NCBI RefSeq assembly: GCF_030814815.1
Contig: NZ_JAUSVR010000015.1
Span: 23,788-87,787 of the forward strand
Direction of reading: 5' to 3'
DNA length: 64,000 nt
Source: Ancylobacter amanitiformis
GTDB taxonomy: Bacteria; Pseudomonadota; Alphaproteobacteria; Rhizobiales; Xanthobacteraceae
Shown here: positions 45,431 through 53,413 of the stretch, one piece after another
Layout: each line of letters starts with the position of its first letter
Position numbering within the stretch: the stretch's first letter is position 1
Notes under the pieces: generated by a model
Told to the model about the DNA's origin: nothing
What the model saw: the letters and a program-made list of their open reading frames with translations, nothing else
The model's database searches: none
Translations under genes and position numbers: made by a program

Positions 45431-47288
45431 AGCGCAGCACGCCCGCCGGTTTCGGTGATGATGAGGGTTGAGGGGCGGACGTATTGGCCGGCAAAGCAGC
45501 CTCACATTTGTCGGCCAGATCGGAGAGGGAGAGGCCGGCGGCGTAGAGCCCATGCAGCGCGGCGGTCGCATACACCCGGCAGTCCAGCGGCTCATTGCGC
45601 ACGCCGGGATCGGGCACCCACTCGATGCGGGCGACGCCGCGGGTGTAGCGCCGCACGGGGCGCTCGGCGACCAGGCCGGTGAACCAGAGGTAATCGCGAT
45701 CGGCCGGCCAGTGGCAGGCGCCGGGCCCGCCATCGTCGATGCGCAGCCGCGAGAGCAGCCCGTGCTTCAGTGTGTCGACGCCGACAATGTGCACGGGCGC
45801 GAGGCTGGCAATGCGCGCCTTGGGCGGGCGCTTCGGCCAGGGTGGCACACCCGGCCCGCCGCGCCCCTTGATCGCCCATACGCGCCGATTCAGCCGCTCG
45901 GCCGAGAAGCGCATGACTTGGTCGGTGCGGTGCCCGCCGGAATCGACGGCGACGGCGAGCACGGGAAGGTCGGCAATCGCCTTGGGGTGGGCGAAGCGCC
46001 GGGCGAGCAGGCGATCGAGCACCGCCCACACCTCGGGACGCGAGGTGTCGCCGTGCACGATCTCATAGTCGAGCGACCAGGAGGCTTCGCCGCGTCCCCA
46101 GCCGACGAACTCCACCTCGATGCGATCATCCTGCGTATCGACGCCGGCGGTGATGACGGCGACGCCTTCGGGCAGAAGCTGCGTCCAGGGCGGATCGCAG
46201 GGCAGGCCGCGCGCGGCAAGCGTGTCCGGGGCGAGCGGGGCGAGGTCGCGATCCTCATAGGGCTCGCCGAGCTTGAGGTTGGTCCAGGCTTTCAGCTGTG
46301 CCGGGTCGCGCTTGGCGGTGAGGAAGGCGCGGGCGATCTCGCCCCAGCTCTCGAAGGGCGAGTAGAGGCCGGAGAGGTGGAAGCCTGCGGTGCGTCCATT
46401 GCCGGTGGCGGTCGCCCGCCACTCGCCCTTGGCGAGCAGGGCGGTCTTGTCGGCCTCCTCCATCACGCCGCCGCAGTCATCGGCCTGACAGACGTAAAAG
46501 GCCTTGGCCGGCTCGCCCTCCGGCCAGGTGATGCCGCGCCAGGCGAGCGGCTGGTAGCTGCCGCAATGCGGGCAGGGCACGAAATAGCGTCGCTGATCGC
46601 TCTCGGCATAAGCCTTCTCGATCCGCGACACGCCCGCCTCGGTCGGCGTGGAAATGAGGAAGATCTTGCGGCGCCCGCGGAAGGAAACGGTGCGCTGTTC
46701 GGCCAGCGCCACGGGATCGCCTTCCCCGCCCGCGTCCGCCGGAAAGGCGTCCACCTCATCAAGCACCAGGTAGCGTGCCGCGGTGGAGCGTAGCCCCGTG
46801 GCGGAGTTGGCGCCGGTCATGATCAGCGCGCCGCCGGGAAACTCCTTCATGCCGACCGTGTTGCCCGGATCCTTGGCCCGCGCCGGGGCGATGCGGGCGC
46901 GCAGGGCAGGGGTGTCCTCGATCAGCGGCTCGATACGCGAGCGCGAGTTTCGCCGCACCATGTCGATCGAGGGCCACACGGCGAGGATCATGCCGGGCGC
47001 ATGGGCGATCCAGTAGCCGATGGCGTTCAGCCCGGCCTCGGTGCCGCCGGTCTGCGCGCCCTTCATCAGCACCACGCGCTCGATCGCCGATGAGGTCGAC
47101 AGGCAATCCATGATGTCCTTGAGGTAGGGCACGCGGGACGTGCGCCACGGGCCCGGCTCGGCCGTGGCGTTGGGCAGGACGCGGTTGGTGTCCGCCCATT
47201 CGGTCACGGTCATCTGCAGCTCGGGGCGCAGGCCCTGGCGCCACGCGGCATCGACCAGCTGCACGGTCTCATCGGCAAGATCAGTCAT
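45411..47288 (-). CDS. Phage terminase large subunit (GpA family)
   Basis: This 625-residue GpA-type terminase packages phage DNA. The ATPase part has an adenine/Walker A-like VVLMKGAQTGGTEAGLNAIG near residue 75 and Walker B ARYLVLDEVDAFP near residue 170. The PCPHCGSYQ and CQADDCGG cysteines are typical of the middle region, and the nuclease-like C-terminal half follows. The protein appears complete. The sequence immediately after its stop belongs to a tail-type fragment rather than a portal gene. Confidence 0.92.
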   Translation of the reverse strand: MTDLADETVQLVDAAWRQGLRPELQMTVTEWADTNRVLPNATAEPGPWRTSRVPYLKDIMDCLSTSSAIERVVLMKGAQTGGTEAGLNAIGYWIAHAPGMILAVWPSIDMVRRNSRSRIEPLIEDTPALRARIAPARAKDPGNTVGMKEFPGGALIMTGANSATGLRSTAARYLVLDEVDAFPADAGGEGDPVALAEQRTVSFRGRRKIFLISTPTEAGVSRIEKAYAESDQRRYFVPCPHCGSYQPLAWRGITWPEGEPAKAFYVCQADDCGGVMEEADKTALLAKGEWRATATGNGRTAGFHLSGLYSPFESWGEIARAFLTAKRDPAQLKAWTNLKLGEPYEDRDLAPLAPDTLAARGLPCDPPWTQLLPEGVAVITAGVDTQDDRIEVEFVGWGRGEASWSLDYEIVHGDTSRPEVWAVLDRLLARRFAHPKAIADLPVLAVAVDSGGHRTDQVMRFSAERLNRRVWAIKGRGGPGVPPWPKRPPKARIASLAPVHIVGVDTLKHGLLSRLRIDDGGPGACHWPADRDYLWFTGLVAERPVRRYTRGVARIEWVPDPGVRNEPLDCRVYATAALHGLYAAGLSLSDLADKCEAALPANTSAPQPSSSPKPAGVLRSQWMSR

Positions 47289-47832
47289 GGGCGATATCTC
47301 CGATCGGCAGGTTGGCGAGGCTGGCGAGCTGCGCGCGCACCAGGCGATCGAGCGCGCCGACGACGACGGCGAGGTCGGCGCCGGCGGCGGCGGCGATCTC
47401 GGGTGCGGCGCGGTTCACCCAGCCGATCCAGGCGTCGCGCTCGACGCGGGCGCGGGTCTCGATGGTGCGCAGCGTCGCCGCGCGGTCGATCAGCGCCCGC
47501 CCCATGCGCTCGGCCTTCATCCGGGCGATCTCGGCTTCCGCCGTGTCGCGTACCGCCCGCGGCGAGAGCAGGGCCGGCGCGAGGGGCAGTGTGTCGAGCG
47601 AGGCGCGCCGGCGGTTCGGGTCGACGTTCTCGGCTACCCATGCCTTGCCGCGCGCCACATGAATGCGCCCGTTCGGCTCGACTGGAAGTCCGCTGGCGAT
47701 GAGCTGCGACACCCGCCCGGGCGAAACGCCGATCGCTTCGGCAAAGCCCTTCTTCGACAGGGTTTCCAGGGGGTGCGCGCTGGCATCGTCGAACAGGGTC
47801 GAGCCAAGGGGCGAGCTATGCAAATCTTGCAT
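47281..47832 (-). CDS. Phage terminase small subunit (Nu1-like)
   Basis: This protein of about 183 residues has an N-terminal helix-turn-helix (SKKGFAEAIGVSPGRVSQLI), a winged segment, and a helical C-terminal half that should bind the large subunit. ATG 47832 has a strong GAGGAGGGG ribosome site. It overlaps the large-subunit start by 8 bp. Confidence 0.85.
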   Translation of the reverse strand: MQDLHSSPLGSTLFDDASAHPLETLSKKGFAEAIGVSPGRVSQLIASGLPVEPNGRIHVARGKAWVAENVDPNRRRASLDTLPLAPALLSPRAVRDTAEAEIARMKAERMGRALIDRAATLRTIETRARVERDAWIGWVNRAAPEIAAAAGADLAVVVGALDRLVRAQLASLANLPIGDIAHD

Positions 47833-47834
47833 CC

Positions 47835-48263
47835 TCAACCCCTCCTCAAGCCGGAGACTTTAGGGACTAAAACGCCATTCTCTAGCCAGTTCTCGTGCTC
47901 CGCCGGACCCGCGGGCGCCAATTCGGGGAGGACCCGCGCGGATTTTTGACCGCGTTGGACGCATATCTCCGCATGCTCGGCCATCCGCCGCAGCTCCGCC
48001 TCGATCTCCGATTTCTCTTCGTGGAACGCTTCGGGGTTCCGATGGCTCGGCAACAACCGCCGCACGCGGTTCGCCAGCTGGAGCAATCTTCGCCCCATCT
48101 CTTCGTCAGCCTGTCCTGACGGACTCTGACGCACTGACGCACTCTGACGCAGTTCTCTATATAAAGGGCGTGCGCGTGCGCGCGCACACATGGGGTTTAT
48201 GGAAACTGCGTCAGAGTGCGTCAGTGCGTCAGGATGCGTCAGCTTCTTCGGATCGATGAGCAT
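47835..48263 (-). CDS. Phage protein of unknown function between primase and terminase
   Basis: This 142-residue protein starts with ATG overlapping the primase stop (TAATG), which argues that the start is real. The first 45 residues are encoded by a repeat-rich stretch (LTHPDALTHSDA, QSASVRQSPSG). The rest is helical (RRLLQLANRVRRLLPSHR, EIEAELRRMAEHAEICV). An internal start cannot be excluded. No family is recognised. Confidence 0.6.
   Translation of the reverse strand: MLIDPKKLTHPDALTHSDAVSINPMCARARARPLYRELRQSASVRQSPSGQADEEMGRRLLQLANRVRRLLPSHRNPEAFHEEKSEIEAELRRMAEHAEICVQRGQKSARVLPELAPAGPAEHENWLENGVLVPKVSGLRRG
48126..48232. repeat. Large inverted array of TGACGCA motifs beside the primase
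   Basis: A perfect 29-bp arm at 48126-48154 is repeated in reverse complement at 48204-48232, with a 49-bp spacer that contains CTATATAAAGG. Each arm holds three TGACGCA copies, and one more (or a one-mismatch copy) lies outside each arm. The same heptamer forms the core of the RHH operator at 43759-43834. Candidate operator or replication iterons. Confidence 0.8.
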
Positions 48264-49660
48264 TACCGCACACCTCCCTCGATCGGCCCGAACCAGCGCT
48301 CTCCGTTCGGCCCGCGGGGCACGTGGCCCCAGCCGATCCGAGCGAGGCAGGTAGCGATGCGCCGCTGATCGACTGTCCCGATCCGCGACATGTCCATGTC
48401 AAGGGCGTACAGGGCTACATCCTTGATCGTCACCCGTGACTTGCCGATCAGCCAGTGGGCGATGATCTCTTCCCACGCGTCGGCCTCGAATCGTGCCTCC
48501 TGCTGTGGTTTGATATGGGTACGTTCGAACTCGGCCGATGGCCACCACGAGCGGCCGGAGCGGAAGAGGTGCAGTGCCTCGGCGAAGAGCTGGTCGCGAT
48601 CACGCTGCAGCGCATTCGCGTCAATGTTGCCCACTTTTACCGGCCAGTAGCGACGCCCGCCCGTCTCATCGCGCAGATAGGTCGCCTTGTTCGTCGTGCC
48701 GATGAACACGCACTGCCGAGGCATCTCCACCTCAATGCGCCCATAGGGCGGCCGGTAGCGCTCGACCGAGCGGGTGAGAAAGGCCTTCAGCGCGGCATCC
48801 TCGGCCCTGCTGATCGCCGATAGCTCGGCGATCTCGATTAGCCATTTGCCGCGCAAATGCAGGCTCACGTCCTTGCCGCTCGTCACGTCCGGCATGTTGT
48901 CGGAGAACCAGTCGCCGCCAAGGATGTGGCAGGCGGTCGATTTCATCGCACCCTGCGGGCCTTCGAGCACAAGCATGTAGTCGGCCTTACAGCCTGGCTG
49001 AAAGATCCGCGCCACCATCGCCGTGAGGAACATGGCCCCGATCTGCGACGTGTAGATCGTCTTCTCGCAGCCGAGATAGGTTTGCAGCCAGGTCACGACG
49101 CGCGGGGTGCCATCCCAAGGGAGGCCTTCGAGATATTCGCGCACGGGGTGATAGCCCCGCTCATGCGCTCGGATGTCGACGGCCTGAAAGGTCGTGTCCT
49201 TGCCGAGGCGCGGCAGGCCGGCGCCCTGCAGGTACTCCTGCAGCCGGTTTACATCGTTGTCGCACACCTGGCGGCGCACGAAGTCATCATCGGGGAGGAC
49301 GTTGCCCTCACCAACCTTCGGAACGGGATTCTCAAGGATCATCGACGAGCGGAACTCGTCGAAGCTGAACAATTGGGCGATGCCGGGATCACAGCGCAGG
49401 GCGTGCGCCGCGTTCGCGAGGTTCCCGAGCGGCTGGCCTTTGTCATCCCGCGCGCAGTCCGCCAACCAGCCCGAATAAGGCTCCTTCGCAGGAGGTCGGC
49501 GCCCCGATTTACGTTTCTTGCGGGGCTCGGTCGGTGCCAAAGGCGCCGGGTGCTCCGCTTCCTCGGGGAATACGGCATCAAGGATCTGCTGATGCACGTC
49601 CCGCTCGGCGCGTGGCAAGAGACCTTTGCCCGGGTCTGTTGATCCGTCGTGCGCCGTCAT
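48263..49660 (-). CDS. VirE-family primase/helicase-like protein
   Basis: This 465-residue protein carries the virulence-associated E (VapE-like) superfamily-3 ATPase used by phages and satellites for replication. It has Walker A LEGPQGAMKSTACHI, a Walker B-like WLIEIAELSAI, and sensor FIGTTNKATYLRDETGGRRY. A basic Pro/Lys-rich start precedes it. Its stop overlaps the next start, and an inverted motif array lies directly downstream. Confidence 0.85.
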   Translation of the reverse strand: MTAHDGSTDPGKGLLPRAERDVHQQILDAVFPEEAEHPAPLAPTEPRKKRKSGRRPPAKEPYSGWLADCARDDKGQPLGNLANAAHALRCDPGIAQLFSFDEFRSSMILENPVPKVGEGNVLPDDDFVRRQVCDNDVNRLQEYLQGAGLPRLGKDTTFQAVDIRAHERGYHPVREYLEGLPWDGTPRVVTWLQTYLGCEKTIYTSQIGAMFLTAMVARIFQPGCKADYMLVLEGPQGAMKSTACHILGGDWFSDNMPDVTSGKDVSLHLRGKWLIEIAELSAISRAEDAALKAFLTRSVERYRPPYGRIEVEMPRQCVFIGTTNKATYLRDETGGRRYWPVKVGNIDANALQRDRDQLFAEALHLFRSGRSWWPSAEFERTHIKPQQEARFEADAWEEIIAHWLIGKSRVTIKDVALYALDMDMSRIGTVDQRRIATCLARIGWGHVPRGPNGERWFGPIEGGVR

Positions 49661-49790
49661 CGACTATGCCCTCGACGACAGTTTTCACCCTCTGGTTCGT
49701 TTGCGGTGTCTATGCTAAGCCATTGAAATTCTGGAGGCGTATTCAATGGCGTTTTGCTGAATTCTACTGAAAAGCCAGCAAACAGGGACC

Positions 49791-49837
49791 GACTACGAAT
49801 CTGGGGGTCAGGAGTTCGAATCTCTTCGGGCGCGCCA
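49791..49837 (+). repeat. attR (47-bp direct repeat, tRNA-Arg 3' end)
   Basis: Exact copy of 40542-40588. It ends the prophage-like element and also contains the stop codon (49808-49810, minus strand) of the adjoining serine recombinase, so it is shared by two mobile units. Confidence 0.95.
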
Positions 49838-51445
49838 CTTCCGTACAAAACCGCGAACACCCGGCTGGGTGGCTCGGTCGGCGAGTACGGCTCTCTCCAG
49901 CACCGTCCTTGATCCGTGGATGCGCACGACGTGCTGGTCGACTTCGACTGCGTCGATCAGCGAGCGCAGATACGCTTTGCGGAACGGCACCTCGCCCTCG
50001 GTGATGTTTGAGCGCATGAGCTGCCCGAAGCGGGCAAGCTTGTCCGGATCAAGCCGGCTGGCGGCAGCACCCTGATTCTCGATCCGCTCCAGCGCTGAAT
50101 GCGCCCGATCCCGATCTGCCTTGAGATTCGCAATCTGTTCCTTGAGCATGTCGTCCGGCTCAGCGATGCCGTCGGCGACAAGCTGGTAGAGCCGCCGGAG
50201 CTTGTCTTCCGCCGTCGTTCTTTCGCGCGAGAGTTCATCGATTCGCGCCTGAACCTCGGCATCGGCTTTCACCCGCCGGTCGACGACAGACTGCAGCAGC
50301 GCCTCCAACCGCTCGGGCATCAGCACGCGTTCGGCCACATGGCGTGTGACCAGATCGTCGAGCTTCTCCATCGGCACCGTCCGCCCCTTGCAGGCCGACT
50401 TGCCGACCCGGCCGGAGGTCGAGCAGCTGTAGTAGCGATAGACCCTGCCGCTCTTCGAGGTGCCGGTGCGCAGCGTCATGGCGCTGCCACAACAGGCGCA
50501 GTAGGCCAGCCCGGTCAGAAGGATCGGACCCGAGATCACCCGTGGCGGGCTGTTGTGCGGGCTTTTAGCCCTAAGTGCCTTCTGTACCTTGTCGAAGGTG
50601 CGGCGCTCCAGGATGGCCGGCACCGAGATCGGGATAACCTCGTGCTGAGGCTTCACCTGCCCCGTCTTGGAGCTGCGCTTGTTGAAGCTCCATTCCCCGA
50701 CATAAACGGGATTGGTCAGAATGCCGTGGGTGGTGCCGACGCCGTAGCGGGCTCCGAGTCGCGTGCGGTAGCCCTTGGCGTTGAGGTACTTGGTGATCTC
50801 CTTGATCCCCATGGGGCCCGATGTGCCATCTCCTTGCAGGTAGAGGTCGAACATCAGCCGGACGAGCTCGGCCTCCACGGGGTCGACGACGATCCGTTTT
50901 TTGATGCGATGGCCGCGCTTCTCGACCTCTTCGAGAGTGAAGCCGAGCGGCAGGCGGGAGCCGTTATAGAAACCCTGCCGGGCGTTCTCTTTCATAGCCC
51001 GCAGCACATGCTTGGCGTTCTCGCGGGACTGGTATTCGTCAAACAGGGCGATGACCTGCCGCATCATGACCTGGGCCGGATCGTCCCCGAGCTCCTGGGT
51101 GATGGAGACGAGCCGCACGCCGTGCTTCGCGAGGCGGCGGATGTACATCTCCAACCCGAAGGCATCGCGGAAGAACCGGCTGAAGCTATGGACGACAATG
51201 ACATCGAATGGGCGATCGTCATCGGATGCCCGTTCAATCATCCGCTGGAACTCGTGCCGGCTGTCGTCCATCGCCGACGCCCCCGGCTCCACATACTCCG
51301 CGACAACGGACCAGCCCTGCCGCTCGCAATAGGCGGCTGTCTGGAGGCGCTGGTCTGGGATGGAGAGGTCAACGTCGGCCTGTCGCGTGGTAGAAACGCG
51401 GAGATAGAGGGCGGCCCGGCTGGTAATCGGCAAGGTTACGTTCAT
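49808..51445 (-). CDS. Large serine recombinase
   Basis: This protein of about 545 residues has an N-terminal resolvase/invertase domain (AALYLRVSTTRQ, catalytic S18; IVVHSFSRFFRD), a recombinase domain, a zinc-ribbon (YCACCGSAMTLRTGTS, then YYSCSTSGRVGKSACKG) and a C-terminal coiled coil. ATG 51445 follows a GGGAGG site; GTG 51487, overlapping the upstream stop, is an alternative. The last codons (KWRARRDSNS) come from attR antisense to the tRNA. It is the likely mover of the right-hand island. Confidence 0.9.
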   Translation of the reverse strand: MNVTLPITSRAALYLRVSTTRQADVDLSIPDQRLQTAAYCERQGWSVVAEYVEPGASAMDDSRHEFQRMIERASDDDRPFDVIVVHSFSRFFRDAFGLEMYIRRLAKHGVRLVSITQELGDDPAQVMMRQVIALFDEYQSRENAKHVLRAMKENARQGFYNGSRLPLGFTLEEVEKRGHRIKKRIVVDPVEAELVRLMFDLYLQGDGTSGPMGIKEITKYLNAKGYRTRLGARYGVGTTHGILTNPVYVGEWSFNKRSSKTGQVKPQHEVIPISVPAILERRTFDKVQKALRAKSPHNSPPRVISGPILLTGLAYCACCGSAMTLRTGTSKSGRVYRYYSCSTSGRVGKSACKGRTVPMEKLDDLVTRHVAERVLMPERLEALLQSVVDRRVKADAEVQARIDELSRERTTAEDKLRRLYQLVADGIAEPDDMLKEQIANLKADRDRAHSALERIENQGAAASRLDPDKLARFGQLMRSNITEGEVPFRKAYLRSLIDAVEVDQHVVRIHGSRTVLERAVLADRATQPGVRGFVRKWRARRDSNS

Positions 51446-51483
51446 GGCCCAATCGCCTCCCTCAGGTCCCTTCGGCAGCACCG

Positions 51484-51771
51484 TCACCTCAGCAGCGCAT
51501 CAATCTCCCGCCTGAAGAAGGCTTCGACAACATCGACCTCGTCAGGTGTGATCGGAACGTTCGACGGCCAGTCGTCGGTGACATGCACGACCTTGGAATC
51601 ATGCTCGACGGAGTCAGCGGGCGCAAGGTTTTGCTCAGCGTCTCGAATGACGCGCGCATGACGGTGCGGGATCTTTGAGAGTGGTGCGCCAGCCAAGCTC
51701 GCAGCTGGCGATGGAGCATCGATGCCCACACCGAGTATTTTCTTCGGATGAAACGGACGCGAGTGGCGCAT
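51484..51771 (-). CDS. Small recombinase-associated protein
   Basis: This protein of up to 95 residues (start uncertain) has a distinctive end: HARVIRDAEQNLAPADSVEH, then SKVVHVTDDWPSNVPITPDE. Its stop overlaps the alternative GTG start of the serine recombinase, so the two are coupled. I believe similar small genes accompany such recombinases but cannot name a function. Confidence 0.55.
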   Translation of the reverse strand: MRHSRPFHPKKILGVGIDAPSPAASLAGAPLSKIPHRHARVIRDAEQNLAPADSVEHDSKVVHVTDDWPSNVPITPDEVDVVEAFFRREIDALLR

Positions 51772-52210
51772 GCGCGGAGGATCAAGGGCATCCCCCCACT
51801 GGCCAAGGGGCCGATTCTACGCCGCAGAACAACCGCGTGCAGCAGCGCAAAAATACTTGTCAGATGCGGCGCGGGAGTCTTTCCCGGGATACGCTTGGTG
51901 GAGCGGTCTGGCGGCAACGACCCATACTTGGCGTTCGCCTGCCCTTGCAGCTAAGTCTGCTTTGTGCCGCCTAAACGGTAGTTCGGCCGAGTGGCGCTGA
52001 ACCCTAAAAGCGGCCATTCGATTGAGTCGCCCCCCCAAGTTGCCGGCACCCCTTTGTGCAATCCACACTGGTAATGCTCATGAGGAGCGGGTATGTATGT
52101 GGCTTGGAAGACCGGAAAATACATACGCTTTAAGTTAACAGCGTTGTTCGAATAGAAGATAAATGGCAAATGATGCCGATCAGGACGACAGCGCCTGTAA
52201 AGGGGGTAGG
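51772..52210. other. Intergenic region before the SIR2 gene
   Basis: No convincing gene is seen. An 8-bp inverted repeat (GTATGTAT at 52091-52098, ATACATAC at 52119-52126) lies 85-120 bp before the SIR2 start and may be an operator. The defence operon promoter is presumably here, though no clean -35/-10 pair is visible. Confidence 0.5.
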
Positions 52211-53413
52211 ATGCACAAACATGATACAGCTCGTCAAATCAGCTTTATGCAGCAAGCCCTTTCGCAGAACCGAAAGCCGATCGGCTTCTTCCTCGGCGCA
52301 GGCTGCCCCCTGTCGATCCGTGTCAATCATCGCGAAGAGGGCGGGAACACCGTTACCGATCCGCTGATTTGGGATGTTGCCGGATTGACGAAAGTAATCG
52401 CCAAGGCCCTGTCGAGCGGAAACCCCAAAGATCCCAAAAGCTGGGATACAATAGTTCAGATCGCTAAAGAAGACGGTGGCGAAAGCGGAAATATTGAGTT
52501 CCTGCTCAGCCGCATTCGCGTGTTCGCGAGCGTTGCCGGCAGCGGGAATGTGCGCGGTCTTACAAAGGCCGAACTCACCACACTTGATACTGAAGTCTGC
52601 AAGGTCATCTCGCAAGAGGTTACGCGCTCGCTTCCGACCAAGGACACCCCCTATCATAATCTCGCGATCTGGAGCCGTTCGATCCGCCGCGAGCGGCCCG
52701 TTCATATCTTTACTACCAACTATGACCTGCTGATGGAGCAAGCGCTTGAGGAAAGTTCGGCGCCTTATTTCGACGGTTTCATCGGTGCGCGAAAGGCGTT
52801 CTTTGATTTGGGCGCGGTCGAGGATGAGGGCCTGTTGCCTCCGCGGTGGACCCGGCTTTTGAAGATCCATGGCTCGCTCAACTGGCGCCTTGAAAATGAG
52901 ACAGATGTCGTTCGAACCGACGAAAAGACCGACAAGCAGAGCTATCTGATCTACCCATCCCACCTCAAATATGACCAGAGCCGCAAGATGCCCTATCTAG
53001 CGATGCTCGACCGTCTCAAGGCTTTCCTGCTCGCTCCATCCTCGCTACTGTTCATTTGCGGCTACTCCTTCGCTGATGAGCATATCAACGACGTGATCTG
53101 CCGTAGCCTCGAGGCCAATCCGACCGCACATGTCTTTGCCTGCGTTTTCGGCGAACTTGATTCAGATAACTACAAGCTCGCCCGCCAGTGCGCGCTGTCG
53201 ACTCCCAATCTCAGCTTGTTAGGTTTCGATAAAGCTATCATTGGTCGCACACTGGGCAATTGGACTGCCGACGGGTCAGATGATCTTTTGCTGCCGCCCA
53301 GCATTCTCGTGAAAGATGGCGACAATGTTATACTGCGGCTCGGAGATTTCGCAGCACTCGGCACTTTGTTGCGTGGCCTCTCAGGTGAAGGAATGAGCGA
53401 TGTTGCGGCCTGA
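52211..53413 (+). CDS. SIR2-family NADase-like defence protein
   Basis: This protein of about 400 residues has an SIR2-like domain: the NAD-binding loop IGFFLGAGCPLS (residues 29-35), FTTNYDLLMEQAL (T168-D172), candidate catalytic His in KIHGSLNW (H220) and LFICGYSFADEHINDV. SIR2 defence proteins deplete NAD+ on phage infection. AGGGGG at 52201-52206 favours ATG 52211; ATG 52163 is possible. It overlaps the HerA-like gene by 14 bp, the arrangement of SIR2-HerA systems. Confidence 0.88.
   Translation: MHKHDTARQISFMQQALSQNRKPIGFFLGAGCPLSIRVNHREEGGNTVTDPLIWDVAGLTKVIAKALSSGNPKDPKSWDTIVQIAKEDGGESGNIEFLLSRIRVFASVAGSGNVRGLTKAELTTLDTEVCKVISQEVTRSLPTKDTPYHNLAIWSRSIRRERPVHIFTTNYDLLMEQALEESSAPYFDGFIGARKAFFDLGAVEDEGLLPPRWTRLLKIHGSLNWRLENETDVVRTDEKTDKQSYLIYPSHLKYDQSRKMPYLAMLDRLKAFLLAPSSLLFICGYSFADEHINDVICRSLEANPTAHVFACVFGELDSDNYKLARQCALSTPNLSLLGFDKAIIGRTLGNWTADGSDDLLLPPSILVKDGDNVILRLGDFAALGTLLRGLSGEGMSDVAA

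Larger units (their letters stand above)
40542..49837. mobile_element. Prophage remnant or phage satellite integrated in tRNA-Arg
   Basis: The 9.3-kb element is bounded by exact 47-bp direct repeats and starts with a tyrosine integrase whose stop codon follows the tRNA CCA directly. It carries phage regulators, small membrane proteins, both terminase subunits and a VirE-type primase, but no portal, protease, intact capsid or intact tail gene. Two coding sequences run into fragments of structural genes, which points to internal deletions. Confidence 0.9.

Noticed and set aside
48126..48232. The large inverted repeat as a transcription terminator
   Set aside because: The spacer is 49 bp and no T-tract follows either arm; repeated heptamers fit a protein-binding array better.
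48126..48241. A CRISPR array made of the TGACGCA repeats
   Set aside because: Repeat units are 7 bp and inverted, without unique spacers, and there are no cas genes in the window.
51208..51661. Plus-strand open frames opposite the serine recombinase
   Set aside because: Antisense to the recombinase, no ribosome site, no recognisable domain.
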